A stretch of DNA of 6,530 bases. It comes from Deltaproteobacteria bacterium (GTDB lineage Bacteria > Desulfobacterota > Binatia > UBA9968). A program made the position numbers and the translations under genes. The notes under the pieces are model-generated. The model had not been told where the DNA came from and did not search any database. It saw only the letters and a list, made by a program, of their open reading frames with translations. Positions 1 to 6,370 of this stretch are shown here, in pieces (position 1 is the first letter of the stretch; each line of letters starts with the position of its first letter). Location of the stretch: contig JAHFAP010000045.1 of assembly GCA_023250495.1 (NCBI GenBank), positions 9,498 to 16,027 on the forward strand, written 5' to 3'.

Positions 1-19
1 GGAAAGTTCCCTGAAGGAG

Positions 20-610
20 CTAAGGGATTTTTCTCAGCGCCTCCAGGATCTCTTCATTGGTCGGTCTTTTTCTGTAGTCCACCTCGATGAACTTCCAGCG
101 CACCACGCCCTGCTTGTCGATGACGTACGTGGACGGATGGGGCCAACCTTTGCCGTCCGGATTGAGAATCCCATAGCGATCAATGACCGCGTGGCTTTTG
201 TCCTCGAGCATGGGAAAATCGATCTGACCGGCAGATCTCTCGTTCAGCTTCTGGATGAACTTCTTGGTTTCCTCATGGCTATCGATGCTCACCGCCAGGA
301 TCTGGACCCTCTCTTTTTCTTGCTTCGTCAAAAGACTTTTCAGCTTCCCGAGCTGTTCCGTGCAGTAGGGTCACCAATGGCCCCGGTAAAAAATCAGGAC
401 GACATCTTTCTTGCCGTGAAAATCGGTGAGCGAGATCCTCTTCCCGTCCACGTCCTCCAGTGTAAAATCGGGCGCATGATCTCCGACCTTGACTCTCTCC
501 AGGTCCGTGGGGGGCATGTTAGCCCTGTCTTTAGGGCCCAACTGGGCGTAGGTGGTCGAAATCGAAAAAAGGACAAGCGCCATAACCATGGTGAGGCGGC
601 TTTGCCACAT
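20..610 (-). CDS. Exported selenocysteine-containing peroxiredoxin-like protein (AhpC/TSA family, Sec-x-x-Cys), read through an in-frame TGA
   Basis: A thiol/selenol oxidoreductase of the AhpC/TSA redoxin fold, probably reducing peroxides or acting on disulfides outside the cytoplasm. The start is ATG 608-610 behind a strong AGGAGG (615-620). Residues 1-22 form a Sec signal peptide (Arg5, hydrophobic 7-18, Thr-Tyr-Ala before Gln23). The redoxin domain begins near residue 41 (VGDHAPDFTLED) and runs to the C-terminus (HPSTYVIDKQG near 160-170). Codon 80 is TGA (371-373) inside FYRGHW-[TGA]-PYC, where relatives carry FYRGxWCPYC. The same frame then continues uninterrupted to TAG at 20-22, giving 196 residues. 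Cys83 is the only cysteine in the product, so a Sec80-Cys83 selenenylsulfide is the natural redox pair. A SECIS-like hairpin follows the TGA. It is the last gene of a minus-strand run behind two SDR-fold genes (59-nt gap). The alternatives are a nonsense mutation or a sequencing error at this codon; the exact catalytic position makes these less likely. Confidence 0.85.
341..355 (-). promoter_or_regulatory. Candidate bacterial SECIS element (hairpin core) downstream of the Sec codon
   Basis: In the mRNA, CAGCU and AGCUG form a perfect 5-bp stem closing a CGGGA loop. Twenty nucleotides separate the UGA from the apical loop, and G is the second loop base. Known bacterial SECIS elements lie inside the coding region just after UGA, with the loop roughly 16-37 nt downstream and a G among the first two loop bases, where SelB binds. 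An outer ACU/AGU pairing (mRNA positions 8-10 and 37-39 counted from the U of UGA) could extend the helix across an internal loop. It codes for residues 86-90 (Q-L-G-K-L). A short stem like this can occur by chance; position and loop make it credible. Confidence 0.6.
371..373 (-). other. In-frame TGA codon, predicted selenocysteine (residue 80)
   Basis: On the minus strand the codons read TTT TAC CGG GGC CAT TGG TGA CCC TAC, so TGA replaces the TGC/TGT expected for the first Cys of the C-x-x-C motif. It is the only stop between the ATG at 610 and the TAG at 20-22. Upstream and downstream segments are both clearly redoxin-like and in the same frame. That Sec replaces catalytic Cys in thioredoxin-fold redox proteins is established; its incorporation here is inferred. 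Confidence 0.83.
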
Positions 611-669
611 AGATCCTCCTTTGGGGATATAAACTTCTTTCCCCCTTCTTTAGTTCCCGCTCTTTGCCT

Positions 670-1476
670 CTATGGCGTCCTTCTGATCTTTTGCAGAAGG
701 GGCGAGCGCAGCAGATGGTAGGAGACGACGCGGAAAAGATTCGGCGCCAGCGCCTTGAAGAAACAGACCGCGGCCAGCCAGGACGGGATGATCGCTTGGA
801 ACCTCTCTTTCTCGATCATGCGGATTACAACGCGGGAGACGTCTTCGGTTTTCAGGATCAAAAACTCTGGCGCTCCTAGGGTCATCCGGTCAAAGAGCAG
901 GTGCATCTTGGTGCGCACCGGCCCCGGGCAGATCACGGAGACATGGATGCCATGAGGTCTGAGCTCGTGGTAGAGGCTCTCGCTCAGGCCAATGAGGGCA
1001 AACTTGGTAGAGCAGTAGGCCGCCATATAGGGCGTGCCGATCTTTCCTGCAACAGAGGAAATGTTGATGATGTGGCCCGACCTGCGCGCGATCATAGATG
1101 GAAGGACTTCCTTCGCGCAATAGACTGCGCCCAGGAAATTGGTCCGCACCATGCTCTCGATCGCATCCAACGGAATGTCGGCAAAGCTCTGGTAGAGCCC
1201 AAAGCCGGCATTGTTGATCAGGATATCGATCTTTCCGAACTGCGAAACCACCTTCTCGACCGTTTCCTTCACCTGCTGTGGACTGCTTACGTCACAGACG
1301 TGAACTGTAGAAGAAGAGCTGTAGCGCTTCAGTTCATTCGCTGTTTCCTGCAGCCGTTCTAGGGAGCGGCCGCAGCCCACGACGGTCGCTCCTCGCGCCG
1401 CTAGGTCGATGGCAAGGCGCTGGCCGATGCCGCTAGAGGCGCCGGTTATCAGCACCACTTTGTCTTTGAAATCCAT
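670..1476 (-). CDS. Classical short-chain dehydrogenase/reductase (SDR), 268 aa
   Basis: An NAD(P)-dependent oxidoreductase of the classical SDR family, likely cytosolic or membrane-associated; the substrate is unknown. The cofactor motif TGASSGIG is at residues 11-18 and NNAG at 88-91. The active-site set is Asn113, Ser141, Tyr154 and Lys158 (Y-C-S-T-K), with PGPVRT at 184-189 following the usual strand. All catalytic residues are intact. The C-terminal tail (about 228-268) is hydrophobic and basic, as in SDRs that act on lipids or sterols, so a lipid-like substrate is possible. The start chosen is ATG 1474-1476, because the conserved Rossmann strand begins only seven residues later; the open frame upstream to 1734 overlaps the preceding gene and has no SDR character. 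The ribosome site is weak (AGGT). It lies 62 nt after the epimerase-like gene and 59 nt before the selenoprotein gene, suggesting cotranscription. Confidence 0.93.
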   Translation of the reverse strand: MDFKDKVVLITGASSGIGQRLAIDLAARGATVVGCGRSLERLQETANELKRYSSSSTVHVCDVSSPQQVKETVEKVVSQFGKIDILINNAGFGLYQSFADIPLDAIESMVRTNFLGAVYCAKEVLPSMIARRSGHIINISSVAGKIGTPYMAAYCSTKFALIGLSESLYHELRPHGIHVSVICPGPVRTKMHLLFDRMTLGAPEFLILKTEDVSRVVIRMIEKERFQAIIPSWLAAVCFFKALAPNLFRVVSYHLLRSPLLQKIRRTP

Positions 1477-1538
1477 CTGGACCTGCAAGCCTCGGCATGA
1501 ATGATGGCTGTTAGGGACCGGATCGTTGCTGCTGAATT

Positions 1539-2444
1539 TTACGCAAGGAGACTTCTGAGCGCCTCCGGGATCGCGGGGTAGCGGAATTTGTATCCTAACT
1601 TCTGGGCCTCGGCCGGGATGACCCGCTGACCGGTAAGGAGCATCTCCGCCATCTCCCCCAACATCACGCGCAAGGCGAAAGCTGGGACCGGCGCCCACGA
1701 CGGCCGGTGGAGGACGCTGCCTAGGGTCCTGCAAAACTCCTTCATCGTGACCGGATTGGGGGCGGTGCTGTTGATCGCTCCGCGCGCGTTGGGGTGTTCG
1801 ATGAGGAACTGAATCAGGCCGATCTCATCTTCCAAGTGGATCCACGACATCCACTGACTTCCCGAACCCAACGGGCCGCCGATGAAGAGCTTAAACGGAG
1901 GAACCATCTTGGACAAGGCTCCGCCGCCTTTTCCGAGGACGATTCCGGTGCGCAGTCGAACGACCCTGAGACCGTGATTTTCGGCTTTCTTCGCCTCTTC
2001 TTCCCAATCGCCGCAGACTCGGGAAAGAAAATCGTTGCCTGGCCCCTGCTCTTCCGCGAGCCGCTCATCACCATGCGGACCGTAATAACCGATGGCCGAG
2101 GCGTTGAGCAGAAACGTGGGCTTCTTTTTGGCTTTGCCAATGGCGGTCACCAGCGCGCGGGTCGAGTTGATTCGGCTTGATCGGATCTTTTTCTTCTGGG
2201 CCTCGGTCCACCTTTTACCTGCGATCGGTTCGCCCGCCAGGTTGATCACACCGTCAGTGCCATCGAGCGCCTGCTCCCAGGCTCCGGCGGATTCAGGATT
2301 CCAAGTGATCCATGCTTTGTTGGGAGAGACTGTGTCAGACGATGTCGAACGGGTCAGTAGTGTGAGTGAATGGCCTCGCTCGATGAGTCTACTGCAGAGT
2401 GCCGAGCCTATGAAGCCGGTTCCGCCTGCGACAACGAGATTCAT
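1539..2444 (-). CDS. TIGR01777-family NAD(P)-binding epimerase-like protein (SDR39U1/YfcH type), 301 aa
   Basis: An atypical/extended SDR-fold protein of the TIGR01777 group (relatives are bacterial YfcH and eukaryotic SDR39U1), whose substrate is generally unknown. The cofactor loop GGTGFIG is at residues 7-13. The family-typical stretches INLAGEPI (about 67-74), RWTEAQKKKI with SSR, NASAIGYYG near 113-121, RVVRLRTGIVLG near 160-171, and GSGSQWMSWIHLED near 193-206 are all present. The C-terminal part, with LLTGQRVIPAEAQKLGYKFRYP, is the DUF1731-like tail. Length matches the family (about 300). The start ATG 2442-2444 is set by a good GGGAGGAG ribosome site just upstream and by the conserved first strand. 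It is the first gene of the minus-strand run and is divergent from the ketosynthase gene across a 51-bp gap. Confidence 0.93.
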   Translation of the reverse strand: MNLVVAGGTGFIGSALCSRLIERGHSLTLLTRSTSSDTVSPNKAWITWNPESAGAWEQALDGTDGVINLAGEPIAGKRWTEAQKKKIRSSRINSTRALVTAIGKAKKKPTFLLNASAIGYYGPHGDERLAEEQGPGNDFLSRVCGDWEEEAKKAENHGLRVVRLRTGIVLGKGGGALSKMVPPFKLFIGGPLGSGSQWMSWIHLEDEIGLIQFLIEHPNARGAINSTAPNPVTMKEFCRTLGSVLHRPSWAPVPAFALRVMLGEMAEMLLTGQRVIPAEAQKLGYKFRYPAIPEALRSLLA

Positions 2445-2495
2445 TGTGTCTCCTCCCGTAAAAAATCAGTCCTTAACAAAGTGTCCAAGGGTGCT
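2445..2495. promoter_or_regulatory. Divergent intergenic region (51 bp) between the two transcription directions
   Basis: It separates the divergently transcribed epimerase-like gene and ketosynthase gene, so it should hold, or lie between, their promoters. It contains the GGAGGA-type ribosome site of the leftward gene (about 2450-2457) and AAGGG (2487-2491) for the rightward gene. The A-rich stretch at 2459-2466 is the only promoter-like tract. No convincing -35/-10 pair is visible in either direction, so promoters may overlap the coding ends. Confidence 0.4.
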
Positions 2496-3827
2496 ATGAT
2501 GGCTGAGATCAAACTATTTCCTGCCCCGCGTGTCAAGATGAACAGAGACAACGGAAAAGTTTCACGCCGCAGAGTCGTCGTTAGCGGACTGGGGATCGTC
2601 AGCCCCAATGGCATCGGAGCAGAAGCCTTTTGGCAGGCCACTCGTTCCGGCGTCAGCGGAGTGAGTACGATCAGCCTTTTTGACCCGACAGCTCTTCCCT
2701 GCCGTATCGCTGGGGAAATCAGCGGTTTTCGTCCTGAAGACTACCTGGCACCGAAAGAGCTCCGGCGGGTGGGAAGGGCAGTACCCCTGGCCATCGCAGC
2801 GACCAAGGAGGCCCTTCACACTGCCCGGGTGGATGCGGATGCCATGAGCCTGGAAGAGAAGCGCTCATGGGGTGTGATCCTCGGAAGCGGCGGCGGGACG
2901 CCGGACTTTATCGAGGAGCAGTACCGGCTCTACTTTAGCGATCAACTGCGCAAGGCGAGCGCCTATAACATCTCAAGCTCAACCATCGGCACCCTCTCCA
3001 GCGAGATCTCTCTCTACTTTGATCTCAAGGGTCCCAGTCACATCATCTCCACCGGCTGCACCAGCTCGACGGATGCCATTGGATACGCCTTCAATCTGAT
3101 CCGCTTCGGTCTGGCCGACCATCTCGTCACGGGTGGAGTCGATGCCACCATTACGCCCGGCATCATGCACGGATTTTCGATCATGCGCGTGGTCTCGGCG
3201 TCGCGTAACGAAGAGCCGCAGCGCGCGTCGCGGCCGTTCGACCGCCTGCGCGACGGCTTTGTTTTGAGCGAAGGGGCCTGGATTCTGGTCCTCGAAGAGA
3301 GGGAGCGAGCTCTCTCCCGTGGGGCGCGGATCTTTGCCGAACTTTTGGGATATGCTTCGACCTGCGACGCCTATCACACCGTGCGTCTCGATCCGAGCGG
3401 GGAGGAGCCCGCGCGGGCCATGTCGCTGGCGCTGCAGGACGGCGGTCTGGCGAAGGAGGAAGTGGGATATCTCGCCCCGCACGGCACCTCGACAATCTTG
3501 AACGACAAAACAGAGAGTCAGGCGATCAAACTCTGCTTCGGCCGTAGGGCCTACGAGATTCCTATGAGCTCGATCAAGTCGATGATCGGCCATCCCCAGG
3601 GGGCATCGGGAGCGGCGGGAGTCGCCGCTACAATCCTGGCTCTGAAGGACGGCTTTCTGCCGCCGACGATCAACTACGAGGAGCCTGATCCCGAATGCGA
3701 CTTGAACTACCTTCCCAACCAAGGGCTGGCCAGAGAGGTCGAGATCGCTCTGTGCAACTGCATCGGTTTTGGATCGAAGAACTCGGCGCTGGTGGTTGGG
3801 CGCGGCGAGCGCGCGCTGTCTCCGTGA
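2496..3827 (+). CDS. Beta-ketoacyl-ACP synthase of the KAS-II/KS-alpha type, 443 aa
   Basis: A decarboxylating condensing enzyme that joins malonyl-ACP to an enzyme-bound acyl group. The triad is complete: Cys188 in STGCTSSTDAIG, His329 in APHGTST, His366 in SIKSMIGHPQGASG, with Lys361 beside it. Cys-His-His spacing matches that of E. coli FabF. The motifs ASRPFDRLRDGFVLSEGA (about 244-261), GYAS-x2-DAYHT and PPTIN are also family hallmarks. STGCTS, SSIKSMIGH and DPECDLNYLP resemble type II polyketide KS-alpha proteins more than FabF. The terminal loop reads GFGSKN rather than GFGGTN. Start: ATG 2496 or 2499 behind AAGGG (2487-2491); ATG 2538, eleven residues before the first conserved strand, is an alternative. 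The longer frame from 2370 lies inside the opposite gene. The stop overlaps the next gene's start. It could serve fatty acid or specialised acyl-chain synthesis; no ACP or chain-length-factor partner is seen. Confidence 0.92.
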   Translation: MMAEIKLFPAPRVKMNRDNGKVSRRRVVVSGLGIVSPNGIGAEAFWQATRSGVSGVSTISLFDPTALPCRIAGEISGFRPEDYLAPKELRRVGRAVPLAIAATKEALHTARVDADAMSLEEKRSWGVILGSGGGTPDFIEEQYRLYFSDQLRKASAYNISSSTIGTLSSEISLYFDLKGPSHIISTGCTSSTDAIGYAFNLIRFGLADHLVTGGVDATITPGIMHGFSIMRVVSASRNEEPQRASRPFDRLRDGFVLSEGAWILVLEERERALSRGARIFAELLGYASTCDAYHTVRLDPSGEEPARAMSLALQDGGLAKEEVGYLAPHGTSTILNDKTESQAIKLCFGRRAYEIPMSSIKSMIGHPQGASGAAGVAATILALKDGFLPPTINYEEPDPECDLNYLPNQGLAREVEIALCNCIGFGSKNSALVVGRGERALSP

Positions 3828-4570
3828 AGGGCCACTCAAAAGGGAGCGTTTTTTCGCTCAAGGAATGGCCTAAAAGCATTCCGGAGAGGCAAGCCTATGT
3901 GGATCCGATCTTCGCGACGATAGCGCGGAGATATGACTTGGTGGGCCGGCTGTTTTCCTTGGGCCAGGGACAGCTCTGGAAGAAAAAGAGCGTCGGCCTC
4001 ATCTCCACGAATCACCCACAGAGAATCCTAGACCTGGCATGTGGGACCGGGGACTTTCCCATTCATCTGAGGAGGGCCGGCTTCGAGGCACCGATTGTCG
4101 GGCTGGACCGGAATCCCGCGATGCTCGAAGTAGCCCGCGAGAAGTGCTCACGTCTGCCAAGGATCACGTTTATCCAGGGAGACCTGATGCATATCTCCCT
4201 CAAGGATCAATCGTTCGATGTTGTCACCATGGGCTATGGCCTGAGGTATCCTGCGGACATACGCGCAATTCTCAAGGAAGTTTTCCGGTTGCTGCGCAGC
4301 GGAGGAATCTTTGTGGCCATGGATTTTGGCCTGCCCAGGAATACTCTGTACCGCAGGATCTGCTTCGGATATCTGCTATGCTTCGGGAGTCTTGTGGGTC
4401 TTTTGCTGCACCGCAAAGCGGATACCTACTGGCATATCGTTGAGTCTCTGAGAGTTTATCCCGGGCAAGAAGCCGTGAGGAAGTGGCTGGGCGAGGCTGG
4501 CTTTGCTAAGGTCCAAATGCGCGAGCTGTTTGGAGGCATCATAGTCATCCACCGCGGGACCCGGCTGTGA
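3824..4570 (+). CDS. UbiE/MenG (COQ5)-like SAM-dependent C-methyltransferase, 248 aa
   Basis: A class I SAM-dependent methyltransferase of the UbiE/MenG type, whose characterised members methylate the quinone ring of demethylmenaquinone or ubiquinone precursors. YDLVGRLFSLGQGQLWKK (38-55) matches the family N-terminal signature. The SAM-binding motif is LDLACGTGDF (69-78), the acidic strand end is GLDRNPAMLE (93-102), and GYGLRYPADIRAILKEVFRLL (about 138-158) is the family signature, with Tyr in place of the usual Asn after GLR. The C-terminal YWHIVESLRVYPGQE and GGIIVIHRGTR also follow the UbiE pattern. The start chosen is GTG 3824-3826, which overlaps the ketosynthase stop TGA 3825-3827 (GTGA), indicating translational coupling; no ATG lies usefully nearby in frame. 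Quinone methylation is the family default. Coupling to a ketosynthase leaves a different methyl acceptor possible. Confidence 0.88.
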   Translation: MKGHSKGSVFSLKEWPKSIPERQAYVDPIFATIARRYDLVGRLFSLGQGQLWKKKSVGLISTNHPQRILDLACGTGDFPIHLRRAGFEAPIVGLDRNPAMLEVAREKCSRLPRITFIQGDLMHISLKDQSFDVVTMGYGLRYPADIRAILKEVFRLLRSGGIFVAMDFGLPRNTLYRRICFGYLLCFGSLVGLLLHRKADTYWHIVESLRVYPGQEAVRKWLGEAGFAKVQMRELFGGIIVIHRGTRL

Positions 4571-4593
4571 AGCAGCCCTCTTCCAGGAGCTGC

Positions 4594-4649
4594 ACTCCCC
4601 CCTTTGGCCCTCCGGTGCGCTTCCCCTGCAGGACTGAGGGGGGAGTTTT
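4594..4649 (+). terminator. Terminator-like hairpin after the methyltransferase gene
   Basis: ACTCCCCCCT (4594-4603) and AGGGGGGAGT (4637-4646) are perfect 10-base inverted repeats, followed immediately by a run of four T (4646-4649). The loop is long (33 nt) and the T run is short, so this may be a weak or Rho-assisted terminator. Its place, 23 bases after a stop codon and just before a promoter-like pair, supports the role. Confidence 0.55.
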
Positions 4650-4653
4650 CCCC

Positions 4654-4681
4654 TTGTCATTGTTGCAGAAGCGAATAGAAT
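4654..4681 (+). promoter_or_regulatory. Sigma70-like promoter for the ThyX-like gene
   Basis: TTGTCA (4654-4659; 5 of 6 to the -35 consensus) and TAGAAT (4676-4681; 5 of 6 to the -10 consensus) are separated by 16 bases. A start near 4688 would give a leader of about 15 nt. Together with the preceding hairpin it suggests the ThyX-like gene starts a new transcription unit. Confidence 0.55.
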
Positions 4682-4702
4682 TGGCCAGTCAGGTTTCTGC
4701 CA

Positions 4703-6364
4703 ATGAGCGACGAGTTCACTCAAGCCGAGCAACTGGGTCTCGGTTCTTTCTTTACTAATCTGGATCGGCCCGTCTTTGGGCTCAAGCTCCCGCAGGAAGT
4801 CGCCGGCGCCCTTTTCTCGCGCTACAGCCGCTCGACGAAGAGTCTGCGCCGGACTTTTTTGGATGAATTCCTCGGCGATCCGGAGCTGGCGCTGAAAGAA
4901 GTGCTCGGTGGTTCCGTGCCGGCGGATGATCAGAGCGTTGCGTTGAAGAAGGCCCGCGCCTTCTATGAACGTGTCTTGGTCGGCTACGGCGATGACTCTG
5001 TAGCCCAACTGGGCGGGGCGCACGTCGCTTGCGAGAACATCTCCAATGTCGCGGCAAACATTTTGGAAGATGCGCGCATCGGAATCGCCCCGCTCGAGAA
5101 GTCAACCCGCTATGTCCGCTTCGACCAGAAAGACGAAAACGGAAACCATCTGTTTTACCGCGAGCCCAAGATCATGGCCTCGCCCTATCGGACAGCCTAT
5201 TTGGAGACTTTGAATCTTCTCTTTGAAACCTACTCGCGGCAGATCGAGCCGATGATCGAGTTTGTAAAAAGATCGCTTCCCATCGAGGAGGTCGAGCTGC
5301 GCCACCCCCAGAGCGGCGAGCCTCTGAGTTACCGAGAAGCTCAAAAGGACGAGAAGCTCAAGCGCTGGGCCGAGACTGCCTATCGCTCGACAGTGAGGGC
5401 CCAGGCCTGTGACATCCTCCGCGGCTATCTGCCCGCGGCGACGCTGACCAACGTCGGCTTCTTCGGCGTTGGCCAGGCCTTTGAGTATCTCCTCACCAAG
5501 CTCTACTCCCACGAGTTGACCGAGGCGAGAGAACTTGCTGGGGCGATTCATCAAGAGCTTAACCAGCTAATTCCCTCCTTCGTGAAGCGGGCGAAGTTCA
5601 GCGAGTATACGGCTGAGACCTATGCAGCTACGCGCTCCCTAGCTCAGAAGCTGGTGCGTACGAAGCCAGCAGAATCTCGGAAACAGGTGACCTTGATAGA
5701 TTATGACAGGACCGCAGAGGACAGAGTTCTAGCGGCAATCCTCTATCCCCATCTTCGGCATCCTCTAGAGCAGCTGAGGAAACTGGCGTTGAAGTTGTCC
5801 AAAAAAGAGCGGCAAAAGATTCTTGATGAATACCTCAAGCGCCGCCGGCACAGGCGGGACAAGCCTGGGCGCGCGCTCGAGCAGGTCTATTACACCTTTG
5901 ATGTCGTCGGAAATTTGGGGCTCTATCGCGATCTGCACCGCCACCGAATCCTCACACAGGAAAGGCAAGATTTCACGACCATCCATGGCTACGACACGCC
6001 CGAAGAGATCGTCGAGGCTGGCTTCAAAGACGACTTCGACCGGTGCATGGAGAAAGCCGCTAAGCTCTACGAGAAGATCCACAAAGACTTCCCTCTGGAA
6101 GCGCAGTATGTTGTGCCGTTCGCTTTCAAGATCAGATGGACTATGACGATGAACCTGCGCGAAGCGGTCCATATCGGCGAGCTGCGCACCATGCCCCAGG
6201 GCCATCCCGACTATCGGTTCATCGTCCAGGAGATGTGGCGCAAAATTCAGAAAGTTCATCCGACGTTCGCGGAGTATGCGAAGTTTATCGACTGGAAGAC
6301 TTATCGTCTCAGTCGTCTGCAGTCGGAGATGAGAACAGAATATAAAAAGTCCGCTTATGAGTGA
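4703..6364 (+). CDS. Double-length ThyX-like (FAD-dependent thymidylate synthase family) protein, 553 aa
   Basis: Resembles flavin-dependent thymidylate synthase, which methylates dUMP to dTMP with methylenetetrahydrofolate and FADH2, but is more than twice the usual 220-260 residues and looks like two ThyX-fold halves. N half (about 80-295): GYGDDSVAQL (95-104), then a degenerate signature ending in STRYV (134-138), then ACDILRGYLPAATLTN (235-250) matching the ThyX helix after the active site. C half (about 385-535): YTFDVVGNLGLYRDLHRHR, with Arg-His-Arg at 413-415, then MNLREAVHIGELR (483-495) matching the conserved N-L-R helix. In the signature R-H-R-x7-S, the N half has A-R-I-x7-S134 and the C half R-H-R-x7-D423. 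Start: ATG 4703 with AGG at 4691-4693. Long proteins of this type are usually annotated as FAD-dependent thymidylate synthase; actual dTMP synthesis is inferred, and a different nucleotide or flavin reaction is possible. Confidence 0.8.
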   Translation: MSDEFTQAEQLGLGSFFTNLDRPVFGLKLPQEVAGALFSRYSRSTKSLRRTFLDEFLGDPELALKEVLGGSVPADDQSVALKKARAFYERVLVGYGDDSVAQLGGAHVACENISNVAANILEDARIGIAPLEKSTRYVRFDQKDENGNHLFYREPKIMASPYRTAYLETLNLLFETYSRQIEPMIEFVKRSLPIEEVELRHPQSGEPLSYREAQKDEKLKRWAETAYRSTVRAQACDILRGYLPAATLTNVGFFGVGQAFEYLLTKLYSHELTEARELAGAIHQELNQLIPSFVKRAKFSEYTAETYAATRSLAQKLVRTKPAESRKQVTLIDYDRTAEDRVLAAILYPHLRHPLEQLRKLALKLSKKERQKILDEYLKRRRHRRDKPGRALEQVYYTFDVVGNLGLYRDLHRHRILTQERQDFTTIHGYDTPEEIVEAGFKDDFDRCMEKAAKLYEKIHKDFPLEAQYVVPFAFKIRWTMTMNLREAVHIGELRTMPQGHPDYRFIVQEMWRKIQKVHPTFAEYAKFIDWKTYRLSRLQSEMRTEYKKSAYE

Positions 6365-6370
6365 GGAGCA

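Noticed and set aside
1..19. Short GGAA/TTCC dyad downstream of the redoxin stop as a terminator
   Set aside because: The arms are only four bases with a two-base gap, and the window ends, so no T run or longer stem can be assessed.
20..331. Separate short gene starting at a TTG (331) with the C-terminal half of the redoxin
   Set aside because: It lacks the first strands of the fold, has no ribosome site at the TTG, and is exactly in frame with the upstream half through a single TGA. It is better read as the continuation of a selenoprotein.
627..657. Possible ECF-sigma-like promoter for the redoxin (GGAACT on the minus strand at 652-657 with GTTTATAT nearer the gene)
   Set aside because: The GGAAC -35 resemblance is only one short match and the -10 part is not a defined consensus; too weak to call, though stress-type control of a redoxin would make sense.
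137..721. Open plus-strand frame of 194 codons opposite the redoxin gene
   Set aside because: It is antisense to a gene with clear domain motifs, has no recognisable domain, and looks like a by-product of codon bias in the real gene.
1477..1734. N-terminal extension of the SDR gene to 1734
   Set aside because: It overlaps the 3' part of the epimerase-like gene on the same strand in another frame, is Pro/Arg/Gly-rich, and the SDR fold begins just after ATG 1474-1476.
2370..2495. N-terminal extension of the ketosynthase to 2370
   Set aside because: It lies inside the opposite-strand epimerase-like gene and has no ketosynthase similarity. A ribosome site is present before ATG 2496/2499.
2979..3839. 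Long minus-strand open frame opposite the ketosynthase
   Set aside because: Low-complexity Arg/Gly/Pro-rich translation with no domain; it is the antisense of a gene with an intact catalytic triad.
4567..4758. Possible 63-codon plus-strand gene with a GTG overlapping the methyltransferase stop
   Set aside because: It runs through the terminator hairpin and promoter and into the ThyX-like coding region in another frame; no recognisable motif.
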